64,000 bases of DNA from DAIOXA01 sp050949165 (GCA_050949165.1 JBMNFF010000001.1:496001-560000), one strand, 5' to 3'. Counted from the first letter of the stretch, positions 31,733 through 40,026 are shown. Program-made: numbers and translations. Notes: generated by a model from the sequence alone, not told the origin.

Positions 31733-33835
31733 TCACTCTGTGCCAGGTACGCCAAAATTGACCCTTATGGCAGAACCGCTCTTGACCTTGGTCCCGGCGG
31801 GTGGATCTTGGGAGAGGGCGATGCCGCTGCCGGAGGATTCCAGACGCAGGCCCAGCATGGCCAGGAGTTCGCTGGCCTCCCGCAGAGAAAGGCCATCCAG
31901 ACTGGGGACCGTCACTTCGTCACTGCCCACCTGGCCTTCCCCGGTATAGACGATTATCGTGGTGCCGTGGGGCACCATCGCCCCCGGCTTTGGAGTCTGG
32001 GCAACGATCAGCTCACCCTGGCCTTCAATCCTCAAGCCAAAACCCGTAGCATCCGCCAGGTCTATAGCGCCGGTCATTGTCAGGTTGACCAGGCTGGGCA
32101 CCTCGACTTCTTCGGGCAGCTGCGGCAGGTCGTACTCATCCTGGGGAGGGATATTCCAGTAGCGCATGACCTCGGTCATAATCTCTTTAAACACTGGGCC
32201 AGCCACCTGGCCGCCCCAGTTGGGCCCCCTGGTGGCGCCGTCGACAAATACGTAGATTGCTATTTGGGGATCATCAATGGGCCCAAAGCCCACATAGGAA
32301 AGGATGTATAGGTTGTTCAGGTAACCGCCGCCGGGGGCAATCTTCTGAGCAGTACCGGTCTTGCCTGCTATCCGATAGCCTTCCACCATGGCAAATACTC
32401 CCGATCCCCTTTCCACCCCATCGGCCAGCACCTCCGCCAATTCCCTGGCCGTCTCCGGCGTAATCACCTGGCGGATGGCTTCCGGTTCGATTTTCCTCAC
32501 CAGTTCCCCATCCTCGGTGCGTATTTCTTCAACCACCCTGGGCTTCATCAGCAGGCCGCCATTGGCGATGGCCGCCGCCGTCATCAGCTGCTGGATGGGG
32601 GTGACGGCGTTGCCCTGACCAAAGGAAGCCACGGCCAAATCCACGCTGGTCATGGTCGCCACGTCAAAGAGGATGCCGGTATGTTCGCCGGGCAGATCGA
32701 TTCCCGTCTTGCCGCCGTACCCGAAGGCGCGGATATAATCAAAGAGCTTCTCCTTGCCCAGACGGGTCCCCATGGACATAAAGCCCGGGTTGCAGGAGTT
32801 CCAGAGCACTTCTTTAATGGACTGGGGACCATGGCCGGCACTCCAGCACTTGATATTGCGTCCCCCTGCGCTAAAATAACCAGGGCAGAAAAACCCGTCG
32901 TGGAAAGTCACCACCCCTTCTTCCAAAGCCGCCGAGATGGTCACCAGCTTGAAGGTTGAGCCGGGCTCAAAGGAATTGGAGATCAGGGGATTGCGCCAAT
33001 AGCTGGCGGGGTAATCGGCGTAGTTTTGGGGGTAAAAATCGGGGCGCCCCGCCAGAGCAAGGATGCCGCCGGTCTTGGGATCCACGGCGATGACGCCGGC
33101 CGCTTCAGGGGCAAAGTCCACCATGGCTTTGTCCAGCGCCCGTTCCACAATATGTTGAATGACCTCGTCGATGGTCAGAACCAAGTCATAACCGTCTATG
33201 GGGGGCAAGTATGCCTGAACGGCATCGGGCAGCTCCCGGCCCCGGGCATCTGCCTCATAGATAATATATCCCGGTTTGCCCTTTAATTCTTCCTCATAAT
33301 AAAATTCGATGCCCTCCAGGCCCTGGTCAACCCCGGCAAAGCCCAGGACATGGCTGGCCAGATTGCCATGGGGATAAAAGCGCTTGCTCTCGATGGTGGT
33401 GCGAATCCCTGGCAGCCGCAGTTCCTTTACGGCTTGGGCCACATCATCGTCCACCTTGCGCTTGAGATAGACTTCGAATAGATTGCGTTCCATTCGCTCC
33501 CTGAGGACCTCGACATCCATGTCCAGAATCGGCGCCAGCAAGGAGGCGGCGCGCAGGGGGTCCTCGATCTCCGAGGGGATGGCAATTATCGATTCCGCGG
33601 TAGCGCTGCCGGCCAGCAAGGCGCCGTTTCTGCTGTAGATGGAGCCCCGTTGGGGCTGAACGGTAAGCCTCCGGTTCCACTGGGCCAGGGCTTTCTGCTT
33701 CAATTCTTCGCCCTGGACAAACTGAACCCAGGCCAGGCGCCCCACCAAGTAAACCATAAAAAAAGCAAAGACTGCAAGTGTAGCCAGCAGCCTTCTACGG
33801 ACAAGCAAGTATGAAACTCTACTCCCCATCCCCAT
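31733..33835 (-). CDS. spoVD: Class B penicillin-binding protein with two PASTA domains (SpoVD/FtsI type)
   Basis: Transpeptidase partner of a SEDS polymerase. One N-terminal membrane span (about residues 10-32); dimerisation domain (TIESKRFYPHGNLASHVLGF); transpeptidase motifs SFEPGSTFKLVT (active Ser and Lys), SCN and GKTGTAQK; then two PASTA domains at the end (VPSLVNLTMTGAIDLADATG and VPSLDGLSLREASELLAMLG). About 700 residues. PASTA repeats are usual for SpoVD and Firmicute division PBPs, so the name is a type assignment: it may be the only septal class B enzyme here. The start lies inside the end of ftsL. Confidence 0.9.
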   Translation of the reverse strand: MGMGSRVSYLLVRRRLLATLAVFAFFMVYLVGRLAWVQFVQGEELKQKALAQWNRRLTVQPQRGSIYSRNGALLAGSATAESIIAIPSEIEDPLRAASLLAPILDMDVEVLRERMERNLFEVYLKRKVDDDVAQAVKELRLPGIRTTIESKRFYPHGNLASHVLGFAGVDQGLEGIEFYYEEELKGKPGYIIYEADARGRELPDAVQAYLPPIDGYDLVLTIDEVIQHIVERALDKAMVDFAPEAAGVIAVDPKTGGILALAGRPDFYPQNYADYPASYWRNPLISNSFEPGSTFKLVTISAALEEGVVTFHDGFFCPGYFSAGGRNIKCWSAGHGPQSIKEVLWNSCNPGFMSMGTRLGKEKLFDYIRAFGYGGKTGIDLPGEHTGILFDVATMTSVDLAVASFGQGNAVTPIQQLMTAAAIANGGLLMKPRVVEEIRTEDGELVRKIEPEAIRQVITPETARELAEVLADGVERGSGVFAMVEGYRIAGKTGTAQKIAPGGGYLNNLYILSYVGFGPIDDPQIAIYVFVDGATRGPNWGGQVAGPVFKEIMTEVMRYWNIPPQDEYDLPQLPEEVEVPSLVNLTMTGAIDLADATGFGLRIEGQGELIVAQTPKPGAMVPHGTTIIVYTGEGQVGSDEVTVPSLDGLSLREASELLAMLGLRLESSGSGIALSQDPPAGTKVKSGSAIRVNFGVPGTE

Positions 33836-34220
33836 CCCCACTTTCCGGGTTTTTCTTGCCAACATACCGGAATTGGTCAGTATCCGGATAGCACAAACCC
33901 AATTCATCCAGGGCAACCTGCTCCAGGCGCTCCAACCCTGTAAGCTCGGCAATCTTTATCTTCAGATGCCTTTGCTCGTCGGTCAAGGCTGTGAGGACGC
34001 TGGAATCCCGGTTGATATCGATGTTGAGTTGGCTGATCTGGCCATAGCGATAGACCACCGTCAAAGCCAGGGCAAGGACAAACAAGCCCGCTAACACCCT
34101 GCGCAGCGTCCGAAGAACCAGGGGACGCCTGCTGGGTTTGGGCCGGCTTCTATGTTCCGGTTGCCTGGGCTCTGGAAATGTCTTGGGAACGCGTGCATGA
34201 GCAGTGTTGGCTACTACCAT
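33819..34220 (-). CDS. ftsL: FtsL-like septum protein
   Basis: A 133-residue bitopic protein: basic Pro-rich cytosolic N-terminus (PKTFPEPRQPEHRSRPKP), one membrane span (about residues 43-62, VLAGLFVLALALTVVYRYGQ) and an external leucine-zipper-like helix (ISQLNIDINRDSSVLTALTD). These features and its place between rsmH and the PBP gene identify FtsL; the sequence itself is poorly conserved in this family. The ATG at 34220 has AGGGGG at suitable spacing; a GTG nine bases upstream is also possible. Overlaps the PBP gene start. Confidence 0.85.
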   Translation of the reverse strand: MVVANTAHARVPKTFPEPRQPEHRSRPKPSRRPLVLRTLRRVLAGLFVLALALTVVYRYGQISQLNIDINRDSSVLTALTDEQRHLKIKIAELTGLERLEQVALDELGLCYPDTDQFRYVGKKNPESGDGDGE

Positions 34221-34241
34221 GCTATTCACCCCCTGCTTTCT

Positions 34242-35177
34242 TTAGAACGTCAGCTTGGCCGCCGCCCTCAGCTTGGCGCTGCGGGCGCGAGGGTTTTCCG
34301 CCAATTCTGCCCGGCCGGGCAGAATTGGTTTTTTGGTCAATATCGCTACTTGGGGGACATGGTTACATTGACAGACGGGAAGCTCCGGCGGGCAAATACA
34401 GCCTTGAGCCCTGTCCCGGAAGAGCTGCTTGACGATTCTATCTTCCAGAGAATGGTAGGAGATTACCGCCACCACTCCCTGGGGAGCGCAGAGGTCAATG
34501 GCCGCCTCGAGGCCTTGCCTCAGACTCTCCAGTTCGGAATTGACCGCGATGCGCAAGGCCTGGAAAACCCGGCGTCCCGGATGTCCTCCTTCCCGCCGGG
34601 CAGCGGCGGGAATGGCTGCCTTGATAACTTCCACCAGCTGACCAGTGGTTCGCACAGGGTTGTTGGCCCGTTCCCGAACGATGAATTGGGCAATCCGGGA
34701 GGACCACCGCTCTTCGCCATAGACGCGAAAGATATGGGCCAGGTCCCTCTCGGACCATGTATTGACAATTATCTCGGCATTGAGTTCACGACTCCGGTCC
34801 ATGCGCATATCCAAAGGAGCTTCGTGCTGATAAGCAAAGCCTCGCCCGGGATTGTCCAGTTGCCAGGAGGAAACCCCCAGGTCAAAGAGAAAGCCGTCAA
34901 GGGGCCTGTCCCAGTCGGCCAGGAGCTGGCGGAGTCCACCAAAGTTGCCCTTCCTGAGCAAGACATTCCCGGCGCCGGCCAGGCGAGCTTCTGCAGCGGC
35001 CAGGGCATCATCGTCCTGGTCGATGCCGATCAGCCAAGCCTCCGGGGGGAGGGCTTTGCGGATGGCCAGGGAATGCCCCGCCCCGCCCAGGGTACAGTCC
35101 ACGATTGTGGTGCGCCGCTGGGGCTCGAGCAACTCCAGCACTTCCTGCAGCAAGACAGGTTTATGTTGAAATTCCAC
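34242..35177 (-). CDS. rsmH: 16S rRNA (cytosine-1402-N4) methyltransferase
   Basis: Methylates C1402 in the ribosomal P site. HKPVLLQEVLELLEP opens the protein; the SAM site is VDCTLGGAGHSLAIR; DGFLFDLGVSSWQLDNPGRG and AVISYHSLEDRIVKQLFR are hallmark blocks. 311 residues. Between mraZ and ftsL as is standard. Confidence 0.96.
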   Translation of the reverse strand: MEFQHKPVLLQEVLELLEPQRRTTIVDCTLGGAGHSLAIRKALPPEAWLIGIDQDDDALAAAEARLAGAGNVLLRKGNFGGLRQLLADWDRPLDGFLFDLGVSSWQLDNPGRGFAYQHEAPLDMRMDRSRELNAEIIVNTWSERDLAHIFRVYGEERWSSRIAQFIVRERANNPVRTTGQLVEVIKAAIPAAARREGGHPGRRVFQALRIAVNSELESLRQGLEAAIDLCAPQGVVAVISYHSLEDRIVKQLFRDRAQGCICPPELPVCQCNHVPQVAILTKKPILPGRAELAENPRARSAKLRAAAKLTF

Positions 35178-35180
35178 GGG

Positions 35181-35606
35181 TTAAAACCCCTCCAGCTTCT
35201 CTGCCAGCTCTTCAAACTTGCCTAGCAGTTCGTCATTTACTGCCGACCAGGTCTCGGCAGCCCAAATTTCTATCCGCTCCGAGACGCCGACGATGACGAC
35301 GTCCTTGTCAATTCCTGCATAGTCGCGGAGCAACGAGGGAATAGACACCCTTCCCTGCTTGTCGCACTCCACTTCCGCCGCCCCAGAAAACAGAAAGCGG
35401 CTAAAGGCCCGGGCATCCTTTTTGGCCAACGGAAGGTTTTGCACCTCTTTGGCTAGTTTTACCCATTCGTCCAGGGGATAGACAAATAAACATCCATCCA
35501 GCCCCCTGGTGACGATAAAGGTGCTGCCCAGTTGCTCGCGAAAGCGGGCAGGCATGATCACTCTGCCTTTGTCGTCAATACTGTGCTGGTATTCACCGAG
35601 AAACAT
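35181..35606 (-). CDS. mraZ: MraZ transcriptional regulator
   Basis: DNA-binding regulator of the dcw operon with two SpoVT/AbrB-like domains, each holding the DxxGR element: SIDDKGRVIMPARFREQL and CDKQGRVSIPSLLRDYA. About 141 residues from the ATG at 35606, which matches the family start MFLGEYQHSID. Its own upstream region contains the 10-base repeats bound by MraZ proteins in other bacteria, implying autoregulation. Confidence 0.95.
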   Translation of the reverse strand: MFLGEYQHSIDDKGRVIMPARFREQLGSTFIVTRGLDGCLFVYPLDEWVKLAKEVQNLPLAKKDARAFSRFLFSGAAEVECDKQGRVSIPSLLRDYAGIDKDVVIVGVSERIEIWAAETWSAVNDELLGKFEELAEKLEGF

Positions 35607-35611
35607 CCTGC

Positions 35612-35644
35612 CCACCTCCCCCACTTTGCTCCACTTCCCTCCAC
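35612..35644 (-). promoter_or_regulatory. MraZ operator repeats before mraZ
   Basis: On the minus strand, four GTGG units occur at 9-10 base steps just upstream of the start: AATGTGGAGG, GAAGTGGAGC, AAAGTGGGGG and AGGTGGGC. The AAAGTGK-N3 repeat with 10-base period is the site known for Mycoplasma MraZ. The last repeat overlaps the ribosome-binding region. No clear -35/-10 pair could be set upstream. Confidence 0.65.
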
Positions 35645-35692
35645 ATTACCCTCTTATTCTCCCCCTACCCGCCAAATTCCTGCTCACTACGC

Positions 35693-35726
35693 AAAAAAAA
35701 TAAAAAAAACGGCTTATGCAAGCCGT
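35693..35726 (-). terminator. Rho-independent terminator upstream of the mraZ region
   Basis: Minus strand ACGGCTT-GCAT-AAGCCGT followed by TTTTTTTTATTTTTTTT. It closes the zinc-ribbon gene transcript and isolates the dcw operon. Confidence 0.88.
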
Positions 35727-35755
35727 AGTTATTAAAATATATAATTTAAAGGGTC

Positions 35756-35920
35756 TCAGACGGTGAGGCGTAGGTCTCTGGATTGAGATCTTGGAACGGT
35801 CAACAGCTTTTCGCCACATTTAGGACAGCGGTCTCGGTCGGCTTCCGCCTCTTCCAGGGTGAGGGAACCCTGCAACCCGCAGGATAAACACAAGAACTCG
35901 ACATACTCTATGGTATCCAT
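35756..35920 (-). CDS. 54-residue zinc-ribbon protein, unknown
   Basis: A short frame with ribosome site AAGGGG before ATG, encoding MDTIEYVEFLCLSCGLQGSL and later RCPKCGEKLL. The two CxxC knuckles (CLSC, CPKC) 18 residues apart form a small zinc ribbon. It is followed by a strong terminator. The function is unknown; such mini-ribbons may be nucleic acid or protein adaptors. It could be in one transcript with the membrane protein gene upstream (64-base gap). Confidence 0.7.
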   Translation of the reverse strand: MDTIEYVEFLCLSCGLQGSLTLEEAEADRDRCPKCGEKLLTVPRSQSRDLRLTV

Positions 35921-35984
35921 TGCGACCAGCCCCTTCGTATTTATTTGTTATCTATAGTTTCTCCATTGTCGGGGAAAAATCCTT

Positions 35985-36854
35985 TTAGTTTTGGGGCACC
36001 ATGAAAATAATTTGCGACTTTACGCTGAGATCAGAGCTGTCGATGAGGCGGATACTGTTCTGCCCCGGCCAGAACAGACCGGAGTCCACGGCAACCACCT
36101 GAAACACTGGTTTCGGATCCACATAGACCCTGACGGTGTTTTCATTGCGCTGGATGGTGGCGACTTCGCCGCCTTGAATGTACAGGAGGATTTTGCCAAG
36201 ATGCTGATTGAGCACCGTCGGCTCCATTCCCGTCAAGGCCGGCAAAGTTTCCGTGTCCAGGACCTCCATAAAGATTGATGCCGATTTTCCCGCAGCCTCC
36301 CCGGCCTCGAGAATGCTGTGCTCCAGGGGAACCGAATAGACATACTCTTCTTCATACCCCAGGGGAACCCCCTGGGCATCGCAGAAGACAATCTGCAGAT
36401 CTCCCTCCTCCAGGTGAGCCTTGGAGATTGTAATGAGCTGATAGCCGGCCTCTTTTTCAGAGATAAAGATCTGAAGCCGGTGCTGACCATAGGTGATCTT
36501 TACCACATCCCCATAGAGGAGGTGGATTCCCAAATCTTCCATGTAATCTACCGGGGTCAGGACCTCTTTCGACATCCCCCAGCCATCCACCAGTATTTTT
36601 TCATCATAGGTCACCCCGCCGGCAACAAAGAACCGGGGCAACGCCTCGTTGTTGGCTTCACCTTGCCAATCGGCATCCTGGCATATCACCGTCCAGGGCA
36701 CCATCTCCTCCTGGCCTGCATCCACCAGCCAGTTGGTCACCGAGACAATGAGCCACACTGCTGCAACAATGGCAGCCAGGATTGCTATGCTTATAAACAG
36801 GCGCCGGTTTTTGGAGAAAAACACCACCAGGAATTTGAGTTTTTTATCCTTCAT
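35985..36854 (-). CDS. Membrane-anchored extracytoplasmic protein, unknown
   Basis: A 289-residue protein with a basic N-terminus and one membrane span (about residues 18-42, LFISIAILAAIVAAVWLIVS), the rest being predicted outside the cell, beta-rich, with no recognised motif or lipobox. The ATG at 36854 has GGGGAGGAG upstream. The terminal segment SSDLSVKSQIIFMVPQN suggests a beta-sandwich end. I do not recognise a family. It follows the tlpA terminator and precedes the zinc-ribbon gene. Confidence 0.65.
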   Translation of the reverse strand: MKDKKLKFLVVFFSKNRRLFISIAILAAIVAAVWLIVSVTNWLVDAGQEEMVPWTVICQDADWQGEANNEALPRFFVAGGVTYDEKILVDGWGMSKEVLTPVDYMEDLGIHLLYGDVVKITYGQHRLQIFISEKEAGYQLITISKAHLEEGDLQIVFCDAQGVPLGYEEEYVYSVPLEHSILEAGEAAGKSASIFMEVLDTETLPALTGMEPTVLNQHLGKILLYIQGGEVATIQRNENTVRVYVDPKPVFQVVAVDSGLFWPGQNSIRLIDSSDLSVKSQIIFMVPQN

Positions 36855-36906
36855 CAGCCATCTCCTCCCCAGTGCAATTTTATTTCCCAAGGGGAGGAAA
36901 TAGAAC

Positions 36907-36930
36907 AAAAAGAGCCCCTAGCGGAGCTCT
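36907..36930 (-). terminator. Rho-independent terminator after tlpA
   Basis: Minus strand AGAGCTCC-GCTA-GGGGCTCT followed by TTTTTG; one G-U pair in an eight-base-pair stem. The tlpA stop codon is within the stem. Confidence 0.8.
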
Positions 36931-37439
36931 TCGATAATCTGCAGAATGCCCTGATTGGGGATAGGTCCAATATATCCTCGATCCAGCCGGCCTTCGGCAT
37001 CGATAAAGACAGTGGTGGGCACATAGCGCACGCCGTAGACTCCAAAGATGGCGGTGGCATTCATGAGCACAGTGAGGTTGGGGTAAGCTTCCATCACTTC
37101 CTCGACCTTCTTTTTTGAATCGCCGCCGTTAAGCAAGAGCAGCCGCACATCTTCAGGCAATTCCTCCTGCAGGGCAGACAGATCGGGCAATGACCGAATG
37201 CAGTTGGGGCAGCCGGCCGTCCAGAAATAGAGGATAACCACATTTCCCTTGAGCTCTGCCAGGGACCAGGTGTTTCCCCCCAGATCCTGCAAAGAAAAGG
37301 CAGGCGCTGGAATAGTTCCTTGATCTCCGGGCTCTGGGTTGGAATTGGGGCTGGGATCCGGATTGGGATCAGGAGCGGTGTGCCCCACGCAACCGGCCAG
37401 GAGCACGGCCATGACCAGCAGAACAGCTAGTTTTCGCAT
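36918..37439 (-). CDS. TlpA-like thioredoxin-fold lipoprotein
   Basis: A 173-residue lipoprotein: signal peptide MRKLAVLLVMAVLLAGC with lipobox LAGC, a Pro/Asn/Asp-rich linker, then a TlpA/ResA thioredoxin domain with the redox motif FWTAGCPNCIRSLPDL (Cys-Pro-Asn-Cys) and cis-Pro region RYVPTTVFIDAEG. It should reduce extracytoplasmic disulfides using electrons delivered by the CcdA protein encoded 10 bases upstream. Probably co-transcribed with ccdA and controlled by the metal/sulfur-type operator described there. Confidence 0.88.
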   Translation of the reverse strand: MRKLAVLLVMAVLLAGCVGHTAPDPNPDPSPNSNPEPGDQGTIPAPAFSLQDLGGNTWSLAELKGNVVILYFWTAGCPNCIRSLPDLSALQEELPEDVRLLLLNGGDSKKKVEEVMEAYPNLTVLMNATAIFGVYGVRYVPTTVFIDAEGRLDRGYIGPIPNQGILQIIEELR

Positions 37440-37449
37440 ATTGTCCCTC

Positions 37450-38109
37450 CTAGAGGAATAGGCTCTGAAACCATACCCATTTGTTGAGAAGTAAGAGCAC
37501 GCCCATGACCAGCAGGACCAGGCTGGCCACCCCTTGGACATACCGGGATAAGCGCCGGGAAATCTTGGCTAAGGGCGCAGGTCCGATCAGGAGGCCGGTA
37601 ATGAAAAAGGGCAGGGCAAACCCCAAAGAAAATACAAAGAGCAGGAACATCCCCTGGCCGACGGTTTCCAGGCTGCCGGCCAACATCAGGATTGTCGCCA
37701 GCAAATATCCCACGCAGGGGGTCCAGCCCAGGGCCAGAATGATGCCGAAGAGAAAATACCCCCACCGATTCCGTTTAGGTGAATGGGCAAAGCTTATATT
37801 TCGGTGCAAAAAGGAGAGGCGCAAAAGCCCCAGCATCTGGAGGGCAAAGATGATCAGGACCACCCCGGCTATCCGGGTGAGAACAGCCTGGTATCTAAAG
37901 AGAATTTGCCCCAAAGCAGTGGCGCTGGCTCCCAGAGCAGTAAATACCAGGGAAAAACCCATGGCAAAGAAGAGCAGATTGATAGCCAGGGTAAGCTTGG
38001 ACTCTGACTTATTCCCACCCAAAAAAGCCAGCCAGGCAGGCAACAGCGGCAGCACGCAGGGTGAAAAAAAAGCGGCGATTCCCGCCGCAAAGGCCACGGG
38101 AACAGACAT
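37450..38109 (-). CDS. ccdA: CcdA-like thiol-disulfide transmembrane electron carrier
   Basis: Six-span membrane protein that passes electrons from cytosolic thioredoxin to extracytoplasmic thiol proteins. The paired cysteines are in FFSPCVLPLLPAW (first span) and GWTPCVGYLLA (fourth span). About 219 residues from the ATG at 38109; ribosome site AAGGGGG. Pairing with tlpA and a CopZ-like gene suggests service to a copper- or sulfur-stressed envelope rather than cytochrome c maturation alone; no cytochrome genes are near. Confidence 0.88.
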   Translation of the reverse strand: MSVPVAFAAGIAAFFSPCVLPLLPAWLAFLGGNKSESKLTLAINLLFFAMGFSLVFTALGASATALGQILFRYQAVLTRIAGVVLIIFALQMLGLLRLSFLHRNISFAHSPKRNRWGYFLFGIILALGWTPCVGYLLATILMLAGSLETVGQGMFLLFVFSLGFALPFFITGLLIGPAPLAKISRRLSRYVQGVASLVLLVMGVLLLLNKWVWFQSLFL

Positions 38110-38121
38110 AACATACCCCCT

Positions 38122-38168
38122 TATACCCCCGATGGGTATATTATAGTCGATTCCCGTTTCCCCGTCAA
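38122..38168 (-). promoter_or_regulatory. ccdA-tlpA promoter with CsoR/CstR-like operator
   Basis: Minus strand: TTGACG (38163-38168), 17-base spacer, TATAAT (38140-38145), followed directly by the palindrome TATACCC-ATCGG-GGGTATA (38122-38140). The operator covers the expected start site. Its form, G/C-tracts flanked by ATA/TAT, resembles sites bound by CsoR copper sensors and CstR persulfide sensors. No csoR-like gene lies in this window. Confidence 0.7.
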
Positions 38169-38176
38169 CCACTTTA

Positions 38177-38380
38177 TTATTCCGGGGTATAACCGGCTTC
38201 GATGATGGTTTCCCGGATTTTATCCTTCAGACCTTCGTCTTCCACCTGGATGGTTGCCAGATTGGCCTCGAGATCCACCTGGACAGAGTGTACCCCTTCC
38301 AGCTGGCCGATGGCCGTTTCCAGAGCCTTTTTGCAGTGAGGACAGGACATGCCGTCAATCTTCAGTTTCAACTCTACCAC
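38177..38380 (-). CDS. copZ: CopZ-like heavy-metal-associated domain protein
   Basis: A 67-residue single HMA domain: ELKLKIDGMSCPHCKKALET holds the CxxC metal site, followed by VHSVQVDLEANLATIQVED. Likely a cytosolic copper chaperone. The GTG start has GGAGGGAAG upstream and lies within the lgt 3' end (26-base overlap), so it is translationally linked to lgt; ccdA downstream has its own promoter. Confidence 0.88.
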   Translation of the reverse strand: MVELKLKIDGMSCPHCKKALETAIGQLEGVHSVQVDLEANLATIQVEDEGLKDKIRETIIEAGYTPE

Positions 38381-39110
38381 TTACTTCCCTCCTTCCTGTC
38401 AGGTAAAAGAGGATCAGGCCAACGCCAATCAGGACCAGGCTGACCAGCTGAGCCACTCGAAAAGGCCCCAGCATAAGGCTGTCGGTGCGGAATCCTTCTA
38501 TAAAGAAGCGGCCCACCGAATAACCCACCATGTACAGGGCAAAGACCCTGCCCGGCTTAGGCCTTGTCAGCACATAATAGTAGAGGCCAATGAATATCAG
38601 CAAATTCCACAGGGATTCGTAGAGAAATGTGGGATGGCGATATTGCCCGGCGATGAACATGGCCCAAGGCAAGTCTGTGGGAGTCCCGTATGCTTCCTGA
38701 TTGACATAGTTTGCCCAACGGCCGATGGCCTGGCCCAATATCAAGGCCGGAGAGGCGATATCGGCAAAACGAAAAAAATCCAGCTTCCTGGCTCGGGTCC
38801 AGAAGTAGGCGACGAGTACGGCGGCGAAGAATCCTCCGTGGATGGCCAGACCGCCCTCCCAAATCGCTGGAATCTTGCCGGGATGGCTCAGATAGTAGTC
38901 CAGGTTAAAGAGCACATACCAGAGCCTGGCGCCAATCAGGGCGGCAGGCATTGCCCAGAGCAGGAAGTCTCCCAGGTCGCTGGATGCGAACCCATAGTGC
39001 CTGCCAACTTTCCTTGCCACCAGGTAACCGGCGGCGACCCCGAGCCCGATAATTATCGCGTACCAATGTACCGCTACCGGACCGATGCGAAAGGCTACCG
39101 GGTTAATCAC
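38355..39110 (-). CDS. lgt: Prolipoprotein diacylglyceryl transferase
   Basis: Adds diacylglycerol to the lipobox Cys of prelipoproteins. Start taken at the GTG giving (M)INPVAFRIGPVAVHWYA, the usual opening, with AGGAAGG five bases upstream. Conserved blocks: EGGLAIHGGFF, GRWANYVNQEAYG, HPTFLYESLWN and EGFRTDSLML. Seven spans, about 251 residues. Overlaps the OsmC gene end by eight bases and copZ by 26. Confidence 0.94.
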   Translation of the reverse strand: MINPVAFRIGPVAVHWYAIIIGLGVAAGYLVARKVGRHYGFASSDLGDFLLWAMPAALIGARLWYVLFNLDYYLSHPGKIPAIWEGGLAIHGGFFAAVLVAYFWTRARKLDFFRFADIASPALILGQAIGRWANYVNQEAYGTPTDLPWAMFIAGQYRHPTFLYESLWNLLIFIGLYYYVLTRPKPGRVFALYMVGYSVGRFFIEGFRTDSLMLGPFRVAQLVSLVLIGVGLILFYLTGRREVSGRVETED

Positions 39111-39528
39111 GATCACCTTCCTCAATCTCAAATGTGTAACCGACCTCTGCCTTGGGAATCAGGGCGTTGGTCACCGAACAGTATTTTTCCAAGGAGAGCT
39201 CAATGGCCCTTCTTACCTTTGCCTCGTCCAGTTTGCCCCTGAGGAAGTACTTTATCTGTATCGACTTGTAATAGCGGGGATGCTCTTCCCTGCGCTCCCC
39301 GGAGACGGAAATTTCCAGCCCTTCCAAGGGCTGACGCATCTTTGCCAAAGTCGCCACCACATCCACCCCGGTGCACCCGCCAGCTGCCATCAGCACCGCC
39401 TCCATGGGCGACACCCCGTCATCTAAGTCCGGCCCCAGCTTTATAGTCGAACCGCGGGAACTCCTGGCCTCAAACCAACCGCCTTTATGACTCAATTTAA
39501 CTTCCAATTCTTCGCTCTCCCTTCTCAA
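39103..39528 (-). CDS. OsmC/Ohr-family thiol peroxidase-like protein
   Basis: A 141-residue OsmC-fold protein. The two redox cysteines are in AAGGCTGVDVVATLAKM and EKYCSVTNAL, the spacing typical of OsmC; PMEAVLMA and YFLRGKLDEAKVRRAIELS also fit. It should reduce organic peroxides or related electrophiles. TTG start with AGGAGAGG upstream; a later TTG is possible. Located head-to-head with the YdcZ-like gene, sharing a 45-base gap. Confidence 0.87.
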   Translation of the reverse strand: MRRESEELEVKLSHKGGWFEARSSRGSTIKLGPDLDDGVSPMEAVLMAAGGCTGVDVVATLAKMRQPLEGLEISVSGERREEHPRYYKSIQIKYFLRGKLDEAKVRRAIELSLEKYCSVTNALIPKAEVGYTFEIEEGDRD

Positions 39529-39573
39529 ATATTGTTTCCTCTCCTTGCCTATACTAATAAGCGAGGTGATATT

Positions 39574-40023
39574 TTGTCTTTCCTGAATCTCCTGGTACCG
39601 TTAATTATAGCAGCTCTCAGCGGGCTCGCCATGACCTTCCAGGGAGCGATCAATGCGGCTTTAAAAGAGAAGATTGGCGTCGCTCCCATGTCCCTGACCG
39701 TTCACCTGATCGGCTTAATCGTCAGTGTGGCGGCGGTGCTGTTTATCAGCGGGACGCCCCGGCTGGAAGATTTTAAAAACGCGCCGCTCTATTCGTACCT
39801 GGGCGGACTCCTGAATGTGGCCATCATCGGCGGCGTCGCCTACTCCATCGCCAAAACCGGGGCCACCATCGGCATCTCAGCCATACTCTTTGGCCAGTTG
39901 ACCACGGCAGTTGTCTTGGATCATTTTGGAATTTTTGCCCTGGAGAAAATTCCCTTGTCTTGGGTTCGCATTATCGGCGTCGTCCTGATGCTGGTGGGGA
40001 TGCGCATGGCCATCCATAAATAG
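39574..40023 (+). CDS. DMT-superfamily YdcZ/DUF606 membrane protein
   Basis: About 149 residues with five hydrophobic spans; the start (TTG, GAGGTGA upstream) gives LSFLNLLVPLIIAALSGLAM. Family marks are the early FQGAINAALKEKIG and the late VVLDHFGIF segment followed by RIIGVVLMLVGM. Members are small drug/metabolite-type transporters, substrate unknown. An in-frame extension upstream is rejected because it runs across the OsmC promoter region without a ribosome site. Confidence 0.85.
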   Translation: MSFLNLLVPLIIAALSGLAMTFQGAINAALKEKIGVAPMSLTVHLIGLIVSVAAVLFISGTPRLEDFKNAPLYSYLGGLLNVAIIGGVAYSIAKTGATIGISAILFGQLTTAVVLDHFGIFALEKIPLSWVRIIGVVLMLVGMRMAIHK

Positions 40024-40026
40024 CCC

